From: Lysobacteraceae bacterium
Lineage (GTDB): Bacteria > Pseudomonadota > Gammaproteobacteria > Xanthomonadales > Xanthomonadaceae
Direction of reading: 5' to 3'
Assembly: GCA_004173415.1 (NCBI GenBank)
Contig: SEHC01000080.1
Coordinates: 1-7,922, forward strand
DNA: 7,922 bases
The position numbers and the translations under genes were made by a program. The stretch's first letter is position 1, and each line of letters begins with the position of its first letter. Under the pieces are notes generated by a model, which saw nothing but the letters and a program-made list of their open reading frames with translations, did not search any database and was not told where the DNA came from. Positions 1 to 6,207 of this stretch are shown here, one piece after another.

Positions 1-3000
1 CCGATCGCGGCCGTGGTGCACAGGCCGGAGAAGTTGGCCACCGCGATGTTGGAGTTGAAACCGGCGTCCTCGATCAGGCCCCACTTCTTGTTCAGCAGGT
101 TGCCGATGTTCATGACGTCCAGGCTCAGCGAGGACTTGTGGCCCTTCATGAAGCCCGGCAGCTCCTGGCTGACGCGCAGGTCGAAGCTGTTGGTCCAGCC
201 AGCGCGGAACGCGTTGGCCGGGGCCACGCCGCCAGCGTAGCGGGCCAGCTCCGGGTTGTCCGACAGCCACTCGAAGAACGCAGCTTCTTCGGCCGGGTTG
301 CGGAACACCACGTCGCCTACGCCATTGGGCACGTAGAACAGGTCGTTGAAGGTACGGCTGTCGCCGTTGGCATCGTTCCAGAACACGTAGCTGAACGGAC
401 GGCCCGAACGGCCTTCATAGAACAGCGAGGCGGTGGTGCTGTAGTCGCCGAAGAACGCCTTCTTGAAGGTGATGGCGCCGGTGATGCGGTCCTTGATCGC
501 ATAGCGCGAATCGTTGAGCACCGGCACGTTGGCGTTGAACAACGGATTGTTGTTCCAGTTCGAGGTGTTCTGCGAGCTGGTCAGCGGGCTGACTTCCTTG
601 GCCGCGGTGTAGGTGTAGGCGAGCAGCCACGACCAGCTGTTGGCCATCGGCTTCTCGAGGCTGACGGTGAACTGCTGGCTGCGGCCCTCGTCGGTGTTGC
701 GGGCCAGCATCACGTCGCCGGCGTACGGCAGGCGGTTGAAGCGCTGGCGGCCGCCGGTGGCCGAGGACAGCGAGTTGCCCCAGGCGGCGGCATTGAGGCC
801 GGCGTCGTTGTAGTACATGACGCGGCCATCGGGACCGGCGATCGCATTCGGCGCGCCCAGGTCCAGGCGCTCGAAGTAGATCGCGTCCTTGACCTTGGTC
901 AGCAGCAACTCGGCCGATGCCACCAGGCCGCCGAACGGCAGCTCATGGTCGAACGCCAGGTTGGCCTTCCACACCGACGGCTGCTTCAGGTCGGGATGCA
1001 GGATGTCCACGTTCTGCAGGCCGGTGCCGCCGGCGGGGATCTGGTCGGACGGATCCGGATCGAAGATCGGGCCGAAGCCGCCGTTGGTGCCGCCGTACTC
1101 GACGTAGTTCGTGCCGGTGTTCTGGTAGGCGCCGGAGAGCCACACGTTCGGCGCCGCACCCATGAACAGGCCCACGCCGCCGCGCAGCTGGGTCGGGCGA
1201 TCGCTGTCGAAGGTGTAGTTGAAGCCGAAGCGCGGCTGCCAGACGATGCCGTCAATCAGCTGGGTGTTGTCGTAACCGTAGCCGCCGAACGCGCAACCGG
1301 TCGGGCCGGTGCCGGCCGGGTTGGGCGCGGAGGAAATGCACGCGTTGTACATCGGGCTGCCGCCGAACGAGGGCTTGTCGCCGCGCAGGCCGAACAGCAG
1401 GCTCAGGTTGTAGTTGACCGCCCAGGTGTCCTGCAGGAAGAAGCCGGTGTTCTTGATGGTGAAGTTGGCCGGGATGTCGGCGTAGCTGCCACCCGGCAAC
1501 GGCTCGCGGTAGAAGTATTCGCGCGGGGTACCGGCGATGAAATCGTTCAGGCTGCTGAAACGGTAGTAGCCGTTCTGGTTGCGGCCGTAGTAGTTGAAGA
1601 TGTCGTTCTCGGTGTAATCGGCGCCGAACTTGACCGTGTGGTCGCCGACGAACCAGTTGCCGGCGAAGAACAGGCTGTTCTCCTCGGTGGTGACGACGTT
1701 GACGTGGCGGTTCTGCTCGGTGCCCAGCAGGACCTGGTTGTTGCCATAGTCGATGCGGATGTGCGGCAGGTTCGAGGTCGGCTGCGCGATCGCGTCGTAG
1801 TTGCGCTGCGAAACCTTGATCTCGGTCGAGAAGTTCTCGGTCCAGTCGCTGAACAGCTGGCCGACGGCGCTTTCGAACGACTTGTTCTGGTTGTACCAGT
1901 GGGTGCTCAGCGAGATCGCGTTGTTCCAGCTGCTCGGGGGCAGCTTGGCGACGTCCTGCTCCATCTTGCTGTAGCGGAAGCTGGCGCGGTGGTTGTCGTT
2001 GATGTTCCAGTCAAGCTTGACCGCGTATTCCTCGATGTCGGTGTCGAGAGTGTCGGCACCTTCCAGCGAACCGGCGTCGAAGCCCCAGGTGTTGGCGGCG
2101 GCCTGGATGGCGGCGATGTCGGCATCGGTGATCTGGCCACGGCCGTAGGGCGTGTTCTCCAGGTCCGGGCCCGGGGCGCCGCGGGTGAACTTCTCGTAGT
2201 TGGCGAAGAAGAACAGCTTGTCCTTGACCAGCGGGCCACCGAAGGTGAAGCCGTAGGTCTCTTCCTTGTTGAAGCCGTTGAACGCGTTGCCGTTGCGGTC
2301 GTCGCCGACCATGTCCGCATCGCGGTAGACGCCGTAGAGCGTGCCGTGGAATTCGTTGGTGCCGGACTTGGTCACCGCGTTGACCACCGCGCCGGTGCCG
2401 CCGGTGGTGGTGACGTCGTAGTTGGCCAGGTCGATCTTGACTTCCTCGATCGCGTCGATCGAGACCGGCTGACGCTCGGTCGGCAGGTTGTTGGATTCCA
2501 GGCCGAACGGATCGTTGGTGCTGACGCCGTCGATGCGGATGGCGTTGTAGCGGGTGTTCTGGCCGCCGGCGGAGATCGCACCATCGGCCTTGCTGACCTG
2601 CGACACGCGGGGATCCATGCGGATCAGGTCCTGGATGTTGCGGCCGACCGACGGCATCGCATCGATGGCATCGCGGTTGACGCTGGTGCCGGTGCCCATC
2701 TTGGTGGCGCTGAAGATTTCCGAACCACCCGCCACGCCGACCGCGGTGACGGTTTCCAGCGTGGTCACGTCACCGGTCAGGGTGGCGTTGACGGTATTGA
2801 CCTGGTTGAGGTTGAGGTAGACGTCGTCCTCGGTCCGGGTGCCGGCGCCCGGCTTGACCACGAGGATTTCATACGGGCCGCCGACGCGCAGGCCGCGGGC
2901 GTTGTAGCGGCCGCTGGCGTCGGTGGTGGCGCGGCTGACCGTACCGGATTCGATGTGGGTGATGGTGACTTCGGCGCCGACGACGGGCGCGCCGTCACTG

Positions 3001-3116
3001 CCGGTGACCAGGCCGCCCACACCAGCCGAGGTGCTCTGGGCGAAGGTTGGCGCCGCGGCGAGCGCGACCACGAGTCCAAGGGCGATCTTGGACATCCGGA
3101 AACGGGATTGATTCAT
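1..3116 (-). CDS. TonB-dependent receptor, Oar family (3' end cut by window edge)
   Basis: Outer-membrane TonB-driven transporter. I translated 1038 codons from the ATG at 3116; the frame is open to the left edge, so the C-terminal end of the barrel is missing. Residues 1-26 form a signal peptide (hydrophobic IALGLVVALAAAP, likely cleavage after TFA26). Residues about 30-112 resemble a carboxypeptidase-regulatory-like beta-sandwich domain. A TonB-box-like LETVTAV lies at 120-126, followed by a plug (about 140-255, with RIDGVSTNDPFG at 194-205 and GAVVNAVTKSGTNEFHG at 242-258) and then barrel strands rich in aromatic and Asn/Thr residues. The stretch DILHPDLKQPSVWKANLAF and the later VKDAIYFERL are typical of Oar-like receptors as I know them. 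Cys593 and Cys608 lie 15 residues apart in a predicted loop and could form a disulfide; Cys1033 is near the cut end. The start is supported by GAGG at 3125-3128, 8 bases upstream, and by the signal peptide. The substrate is unknown. Some Oar proteins have been linked to protein export (Myxococcus), but nothing here shows that. Confidence 0.93.
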   Translation of the reverse strand, partial: MNQSRFRMSKIALGLVVALAAAPTFAQSTSAGVGGLVTGSDGAPVVGAEVTITHIESGTVSRATTDASGRYNARGLRVGGPYEILVVKPGAGTRTEDDVYLNLNQVNTVNATLTGDVTTLETVTAVGVAGGSEIFSATKMGTGTSVNRDAIDAMPSVGRNIQDLIRMDPRVSQVSKADGAISAGGQNTRYNAIRIDGVSTNDPFGLESNNLPTERQPVSIDAIEEVKIDLANYDVTTTGGTGAVVNAVTKSGTNEFHGTLYGVYRDADMVGDDRNGNAFNGFNKEETYGFTFGGPLVKDKLFFFANYEKFTRGAPGPDLENTPYGRGQITDADIAAIQAAANTWGFDAGSLEGADTLDTDIEEYAVKLDWNINDNHRASFRYSKMEQDVAKLPPSSWNNAISLSTHWYNQNKSFESAVGQLFSDWTENFSTEIKVSQRNYDAIAQPTSNLPHIRIDYGNNQVLLGTEQNRHVNVVTTEENSLFFAGNWFVGDHTVKFGADYTENDIFNYYGRNQNGYYRFSSLNDFIAGTPREYFYREPLPGGSYADIPANFTIKNTGFFLQDTWAVNYNLSLLFGLRGDKPSFGGSPMYNACISSAPNPAGTGPTGCAFGGYGYDNTQLIDGIVWQPRFGFNYTFDSDRPTQLRGGVGLFMGAAPNVWLSGAYQNTGTNYVEYGGTNGGFGPIFDPDPSDQIPAGGTGLQNVDILHPDLKQPSVWKANLAFDHELPFGGLVASAELLLTKVKDAIYFERLDLGAPNAIAGPDGRVMYYNDAGLNAAAWGNSLSSATGGRQRFNRLPYAGDVMLARNTDEGRSQQFTVSLEKPMANSWSWLLAYTYTAAKEVSPLTSSQNTSNWNNNPLFNANVPVLNDSRYAIKDRITGAITFKKAFFGDYSTTASLFYEGRSGRPFSYVFWNDANGDSRTFNDLFYVPNGVGDVVFRNPAEEAAFFEWLSDNPELARYAGGVAPANAFRAGWTNSFDLRVSQELPGFMKGHKSSLSLDVMNIGNLLNKKWGLIEDAGFNSNIAVANFSGLCTTAAI

Positions 3117-3210
3117 TTGATAAGCCTCAATGCAAGGATTTGGCGATGGCGGAACGGTTTGACTACAGCGAAGCCGGACTGACCGATGCGGCAGCCGGAG
3201 GAAGACAATT

Positions 3211-3228
3211 GGGTTTCCCGGTAAACCC
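3211..3228. promoter_or_regulatory. 18-bp near-palindrome, operator candidate
   Basis: The sequence GGGTTTCCCGGTAAACCC pairs at 8 of 9 symmetric positions, with arms GGGTTT and AAACCC around a CCGG centre and one mismatch (C/T). It lies 95-112 bases upstream of the receptor start. An even-length palindrome with a central CpG is the shape bound by LacI-family dimers, which often control TonB-dependent receptors in xanthomonads, but no regulator gene is in the window. A small hairpin in a long leader is the alternative. Confidence 0.4.
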
Positions 3229-3246
3229 GCGCGGCCAGGCTGCGAA

Positions 3247-3263
3247 GGTTAATAAGAGGTTAA
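3247..3263. promoter_or_regulatory. Tandem GGTTAA-N5-GGTTAA direct repeat, response-regulator-like box
   Basis: Two perfect GGTTAA copies (3247-3252 and 3258-3263) are separated by TAAGA, giving an 11-base period, one helical turn. On the minus strand this reads TTAACCTCTTATTAACC. The 6-N5-6 direct-repeat geometry is that of boxes bound by tandem dimers of OmpR/PhoB-class regulators (PhoP boxes; TTAA-N7-TTAAC for CtrA in alphaproteobacteria). Its position, 131-147 bases before the receptor start, suits an activator site if transcription starts roughly 90-100 bases upstream of the gene. Which protein binds is not known. Confidence 0.4.
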
Positions 3264-3350
3264 CACGATAGAGGCGTTTTGTGACGGCCGGATGACCGGA
3301 ATAGTGCACCGCAACATCAACCTAATAGACCCTTTTCAAGCCTGAATCCA

Positions 3351-3953
3351 CTAGATGCTTGGCAGGGAGACCTTCATGTAAGTGCCTATTCCGTCTAGGA
3401 ACATCTGCACCGAGATGGCGACCAGCAACATGCCCATCAGGCGCTCGAGCGCAGTCAGCGCACTGCGGCCCAGCCATTTGTACAGCAGGGTCGCCGAGAA
3501 CAGGATCGCTGCGGTCGCCCCCCAGGCGATCATCAGGGCCAGGCTCCAGTCCCATAGCCGGCCGGGTTCGTTGCTGCCCATCAGCATGACCGCGGCCATG
3601 CCGGAGGGGCCGGCGACCAGGGGAATGGCCAGTGGAACGATGAACGGCTCGCCGCCGGGCAGCTCCCCCATCAACCCTTCCGGGCGCGGGAAGATCATCC
3701 GGATGCCGATCACGAACAGGACGATGCCGCCGGCGATCTGCACCGACTCCTGGCGCAGGTGCATCAGCTCCAGCGCGTATTTCCCGCCCCACAGGAAGCC
3801 CATCAGCACCAGCAGCGCGATCAGCAGTTCGCGCGCCAGCACGATCCTCTGGCGCCGGGGCGCCAAGGGCTTCAGCACGCTCAGGAATACCGGGATGTTG
3901 CCCAACGGGTCCAGGATCAGGAACAGCAGCAGCGCAGCCGACAGCACGGTCAT
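3351..3953 (-). CDS. yhgN: YhgN/MarC-family integral inner-membrane protein
   Basis: Polytopic membrane protein of the MarC (UPF0056) family, 200 residues, about the family's usual size. It begins with a hydrophobic segment carrying LFLILDPLGNIPVFLSVLKPL (about 10-30); the DPxGNxPxF motif marks the family. Five further hydrophobic stretches follow, with GGIVLFVIGIRMIFP (about 74-88), EPFIVPLAIPLVAGPSG (about 101-117) and ERLMGMLLVAISVQMFLDGI near the end, all close to E. coli YhgN as I recall it. Databases often label the group neutral amino acid transporter, but the physiological role is not established and the old link of MarC to multiple antibiotic resistance was withdrawn. Its ATG overlaps the stop of the upstream SDR gene in an ATGA (3950-3953), so it is probably translationally coupled as the last gene of the grxD operon. 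It has no signal peptide other than the first membrane segment. Confidence 0.92.
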   Translation of the reverse strand: MTVLSAALLLFLILDPLGNIPVFLSVLKPLAPRRQRIVLARELLIALLVLMGFLWGGKYALELMHLRQESVQIAGGIVLFVIGIRMIFPRPEGLMGELPGGEPFIVPLAIPLVAGPSGMAAVMLMGSNEPGRLWDWSLALMIAWGATAAILFSATLLYKWLGRSALTALERLMGMLLVAISVQMFLDGIGTYMKVSLPSI

Positions 3954-4696
3954 GCGCGCACGCTCCAGACCTGGCCGCGATGGGCGATGCCGGCCGGCGA
4001 AAGCAGGGTGACGCAGGCCTGCGCGTAGGCGGACGGATCACGGGCCTGGAGGTCCTCGTCCTCGGCGTAGGCCTTGGCCCGCAGGGACGTGCGCATGGGT
4101 CCCGGCTGCAGCGCCGAGACACGCACCGTGGAGGTGGCCAGCTCCGCATGCAGCATCCCCACCATGGCGCCCAGCGCATGCTGGGCCAGGCCATAACCGC
4201 CCCAGTACGCCTGTCCGACCCGGTCCAGGTCATCGAGCGCGAATACCAGGGCCGCGTCCGGGGCCTGCTTGAGCAGCGGCAGGCAGGCTTGCGACAGCCA
4301 CCAGGGGGCGGTCAGGTTGACGTGCACCGCACGGGCGAAGTTGGCCGGGTCGGTATGTTCGAGCGGGGTCAGGCCGCGGAACTCCGCCGCGCAGTGCAGC
4401 AATCCATCCAGCCGTCCCAGCTCACGGTGCAGCCGGTCGGCCATCTCCGCGTAGTCGTCCGGCGCCGCGCCTTCCAGGTCCAGCGGATAAAGAAGCGGCT
4501 CGGCGCCGGCCCTGGCGCATGCGTCATAGACCCGGTTCAACTTCGCCGGCTTGCGCCCCAGCAGGACCAACGTGGCCCCCGCAGCCGCGCAAGCCTGCGC
4601 CGCGGCGCTTCCCAGCCCGCCCTGCGCGCCGCTGACCAGGATCACCCGCTCGCGCAACGCACCCGGCTCGCGGGTCGGCAAGGGCAGCAGGCTCAC
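3950..4696 (-). CDS. YciK-like SDR-family protein with altered catalytic residues
   Basis: Short-chain dehydrogenase/reductase fold, 248 residues, GTG start at 4696. The Rossmann start VILVSGAQGGLG (18-29) keeps G23xxxG27xG29, and LLGRKPAKL at 45-53 suggests an NADP-type phosphate pocket. Asn127 (HVNLTAP) and the PGPMRT turn at 198-203 are also kept. The layout follows E. coli YciK: WGGYGLAQ here aligns with WGAYAASK there. The catalytic set is broken: Tyr168 remains, but the Lys of YxxxK is Gln172, the Ser position 13 residues before Tyr is Asp155, and the NAG motif reads CAA (102-104). It may bind nucleotide without doing ordinary SDR reduction, or use other chemistry. The GTG overlaps the grxD stop as GTGA (4693-4696), and its own stop overlaps the yhgN start, so the three genes are tightly coupled. 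No separate promoter is seen. The fold assignment is firm; the reaction is unknown. Confidence 0.9.
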   Translation of the reverse strand: MSLLPLPTREPGALRERVILVSGAQGGLGSAAAQACAAAGATLVLLGRKPAKLNRVYDACARAGAEPLLYPLDLEGAAPDDYAEMADRLHRELGRLDGLLHCAAEFRGLTPLEHTDPANFARAVHVNLTAPWWLSQACLPLLKQAPDAALVFALDDLDRVGQAYWGGYGLAQHALGAMVGMLHAELATSTVRVSALQPGPMRTSLRAKAYAEDEDLQARDPSAYAQACVTLLSPAGIAHRGQVWSVRA

Positions 4697-5016
4697 GGCT
4701 GGGTCGCTTCGGCGACGATGCGCTGCAGCTCACCGGACTCGAACAGTTCCAGGGTGATGTCGCAGCCGCCGATCAGTTCGCCGTGTATGAAAAGCTGCGG
4801 GAAGGTAGGCCAGTTGGAGAAACGCGGCAGGTTGGCGCGAATCTCGGGTTCCTCTAGCACGTTGACCGTATGCAATCCGCCGGCGGCGCCCGCGGCCTCC
4901 AGCGCCTGCACCGCGCGACTGGAAAAACCGCACATCGGGAACTGCGGCGTCCCCTTCATGAAAAGCACGAGGGGATGGGTCTCCACTTCGGCCTGGATGC
5001 GTTCCATCACGGGCAT
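4693..5016 (-). CDS. grxD: Grx4-family monothiol glutaredoxin
   Basis: Cytosolic monothiol CGFS glutaredoxin, which binds and passes on [2Fe-2S] clusters with glutathione and often partners with BolA proteins. The protein has 107 residues, close to E. coli GrxD (115). Visible family features are FMKGTPQFPMCGFS with Lys21 and the single active-site Cys29 (CGFS 29-32), WPTFPQLFI with the cis-Pro at 73, and the glutathione-binding GGCDI at 83-87. The ATG at 5016 is chosen because AGGAGG lies 8 bases before it. The frame stays open to an ATG at 5127, but that 37-residue extension is not like the family and would run through the promoter region. It heads the grxD-SDR-yhgN operon and diverges from sodB, fitting an iron/redox role. 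Confidence 0.96.
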   Translation of the reverse strand: MPVMERIQAEVETHPLVLFMKGTPQFPMCGFSSRAVQALEAAGAAGGLHTVNVLEEPEIRANLPRFSNWPTFPQLFIHGELIGGCDITLELFESGELQRIVAEATQP

Positions 5017-5144
5017 GCTGTTTTCCTCCTGCTTTGACGGTCTGCAAACCGCCGTCGGGTAAACTCCCATTGTAAGCCTACGCGCGGCCGAAGCCGCCGC
5101 GCCCTCCGCCCGCTCCACCGCCAGCACAGGAACAAGGAAAAGCC
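5017..5144. promoter_or_regulatory. Divergent grxD/sodB promoter region
   Basis: These 128 bases must hold the promoters for grxD (minus) and sodB (plus). On the minus strand TACAAT (plus positions 5069-5074) is a good -10 candidate, giving a grxD leader of about 45 bases, but no -35 stands out in the GC-rich sequence behind it. On the plus strand TTGACG (5034-5039) is a good -35 but the nearest -10-like TAAACT (5060-5065) is 20 bases away, longer than ideal. A 14-base near-palindrome, CGGTCTGCAAACCG (5038-5051), lies between them and could be an operator. I see no AT-rich Fur box. The sodB ribosome site is AAGGA at 5134-5138, 6 bases before ATG. Confidence 0.5.
5025..5030 (-). promoter_or_regulatory. 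Shine-Dalgarno that fixes the grxD start
   Basis: The minus strand reads AGGAGG followed by 8 bases and then ATG at 5016. This is a near-ideal ribosome binding site and decides against the longer in-frame start at 5127. Confidence 0.85.
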
Positions 5145-5732
5145 ATGGCCATCGAACTTCCCCCCCTTCCCTACGAACGTACCGCGCTGGAGCCGCATAT
5201 CTCCGGTGAAACCCTCGATTTCCACTACGGCAAGCACCACAAGACCTACGTGGACAACCTCAACAAGCTCATCGAGGGCACCGAGTTCGCCAACCTGCCG
5301 CTGGAAGACATCATCCGCAAGTCGCAGGGCGGGATGTTCAACAATGCCGCCCAGGTCTGGAACCACACTTTCTACTGGAACGGCCTGAAGCCGGCCACCG
5401 AGGGTGGCGGCGGCGAGCCCGGCGGCAAGCTCGGCGAGATGATCAACCAGGCCTTCGGCGACTTCGCCAAGTTCAAGGAAGAGTTCACCAAGACCGCCAT
5501 CGGCACCTTCGGCTCCGGCTGGGGCTGGCTGGTGCAGCGTCCCGACGGCTCACTGGCCCTGGCCAGCACCTCCAATGCCGCCACCCCGCTGACCGGCGAA
5601 GATACGCCGCTGCTGACCATCGACGTGTGGGAGCACGCCTACTACATCGACTACCGCAATGCGCGGCCGAAGTACGTGGAATCGTTCTGGGCGCTGGTCA
5701 ACTGGGACTTCGTGGCCTCGAACCTGCGCTGA
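5145..5732 (+). CDS. sodB: Iron superoxide dismutase
   Basis: Converts superoxide to hydrogen peroxide and oxygen in the cytoplasm, as a dimer. The 195-residue length fits bacterial FeSOD. The four metal ligands are visible: His27 (DFHYGKHH), His74 (VWNHTFYW), Asp160 and His164 (DVWEHAYYIDY). Gln70 in FNNAAQVWNH is the N-terminal-domain glutamine that favours iron over manganese, and Tyr35 is the usual second-sphere tyrosine. There is no signal peptide, so it is cytosolic. AAGGA at 5134-5138 supports the ATG at 5145. It is divergent from grxD; in E. coli grxD and sodB are separated only by mepH, so the pairing is probably an old association. It is monocistronic, ending at the terminator at 5758-5782. 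Confidence 0.97.
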   Translation: MAIELPPLPYERTALEPHISGETLDFHYGKHHKTYVDNLNKLIEGTEFANLPLEDIIRKSQGGMFNNAAQVWNHTFYWNGLKPATEGGGGEPGGKLGEMINQAFGDFAKFKEEFTKTAIGTFGSGWGWLVQRPDGSLALASTSNAATPLTGEDTPLLTIDVWEHAYYIDYRNARPKYVESFWALVNWDFVASNLR

Positions 5733-5757
5733 TCCGGCGACAACGCATCACCCAAGG

Positions 5758-5784
5758 CGGCCGGGCGAACCCCGGCCGTTTTCG
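5758..5784 (+). terminator. Rho-independent terminator of sodB
   Basis: A perfect 8-bp stem, CGGCCGGG (5758-5765) and CCCGGCCG (5771-5778), encloses the loop CGAAC and is followed at once by TTTT and then CGTT. It lies 26 bases past the sodB stop. The T run is only on the plus-strand side, so it serves sodB and not the converging gene. Confidence 0.85.
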
Positions 5785-5806
5785 TTCCGGCGTGCAGCCC
5801 ACTGGC

Positions 5807-5822
5807 CCGGGCGGGCGCCCGG
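5807..5822 (-). terminator. GC hairpin directly after the AhpD-like gene, possible terminator
   Basis: Arms CCGGGC (5807-5812) and GCCCGG (5817-5822) enclose a 4-base loop and abut the stop codon of the minus-strand gene at 5823. No T run follows on the minus strand, so this is at most a weak or Rho-assisted end, or a 3'-end stabilising hairpin. Confidence 0.3.
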
Positions 5823-6167
5823 TCAGGTCGAGGCAGGATGGGCAGCGACCGCGTCCATGACCCGCGCCGAATAGACCAGCGCCGCGCCGGCGTTCAATGC
5901 CACCGCCACGCCGAGCGCTTCGGCGATCTCCTGGCGGCTGGCGCCATGCTTCAACGCGGCGTCCACATGCACGGTGATGCATCCATCGCAGCGCGTGGTG
6001 ACCGCCACCGCCAGGCCGATCAGTTCGCGGCTCTTGGCGTCCAGGTGATTGGTCTGGACGCCGGCGCCGCTCAGGGTGAGGTAGCCCTTGAGGGTTTCCG
6101 GCGACAGCTTGCCGAATTCGCCGATCCTCCCCTTCAATTCGTTCCGGTACTCGTTCCAGTCAAGCAT
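5823..6167 (-). CDS. AhpD-like carboxymuconolactone decarboxylase family protein
   Basis: Small all-helical protein of 114 residues, one CMD domain. The redox signature is intact: CDGCITVH with Cys60, Cys63 and His67, and Glu48 (SRELIGLAV) placed 12 residues before the first cysteine. This Glu/Cys/Cys/His spacing matches the catalytic set of Mycobacterium AhpD (118/130/133/137), so peroxidase-supporting thiol or disulfide chemistry is more likely than true carboxymuconolactone decarboxylation. These proteins commonly assemble as trimers or hexamers. The ATG at 6167 has AGGAG 8 bases upstream. It lies 40 bases after purK on the same strand, so it may be the last gene of the purEK transcript, and it converges with sodB. 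Substrate and partner are unknown. Confidence 0.9.
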   Translation of the reverse strand: MLDWNEYRNELKGRIGEFGKLSPETLKGYLTLSGAGVQTNHLDAKSRELIGLAVAVTTRCDGCITVHVDAALKHGASRQEIAEALGVAVALNAGAALVYSARVMDAVAAHPAST

Positions 6168-6177
6168 GCTGGCTTCT

Positions 6178-6197
6178 CCTGCGCGTGGGAGCGCAGG
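6178..6197 (-). other. 7-bp hairpin between purK and the AhpD-like gene, touching its ribosome site
   Basis: On the minus strand arm CCTGCGC, a 6-base loop and arm GCGCAGG form a perfect 7-bp stem. The last AGG of the second arm is also the start of the AGGAG ribosome site for the gene starting at 6167. No T run follows, so it is not a standard terminator; it could weaken read-through from purK or modulate initiation. Confidence 0.45.
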
Positions 6198-6207
6198 ACG
6201 GCAGACG

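Larger units (their letters stand above)
3117..3350 (-). promoter_or_regulatory. Upstream control region of the TonB-dependent receptor
   Basis: This 234-base gap between the receptor start and the yhgN stop codon has no credible gene. It is more AT-rich in places than its surroundings and holds a near-palindrome (3211-3228) and a tandem direct repeat (3247-3263), listed separately. I looked for a sigma-70 -35/-10 pair on the minus strand and found no convincing one with 16-18 base spacing; TATTAA inside the direct repeat is a possible -10 but lacks a partner. No strong terminator for the yhgN transcript is visible, so read-through from the grxD operon into the receptor cannot be excluded. 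Confidence 0.55.

Noticed and set aside
138..3182. A 1014-codon plus-strand open frame opposite the receptor gene
   Set aside because: It mirrors the receptor gene almost end to end. Its composition (long runs of Val, Ala, Gly, Asp, Arg and no recognisable domain) is what the reverse complement of G/C-ending codons gives. The minus-strand frame has a signal peptide, plug and barrel motifs and a ribosome site.
3286..3301. CCGG-ATGA-CCGG mini-hairpin as a yhgN terminator
   Set aside because: Only a 4-bp stem with no following T run on the minus strand; too weak to call.
3322..4233. A 303-codon minus-strand frame overlapping yhgN and the SDR gene
   Set aside because: Arg/Pro/Ala-rich out-of-frame translation covering two genes with clear family motifs; no ribosome site or domain.
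3980..5062. A 360-codon plus-strand frame opposite the SDR gene and grxD
   Set aside because: Antisense shadow of two recognised genes in GC-rich DNA; the protein has no family features.
5017..5127. N-terminal extension of grxD to an ATG at 5127
   Set aside because: The 37 extra residues do not resemble the family, would cover the divergent promoter region, and a strong AGGAGG precedes the internal ATG at 5016.
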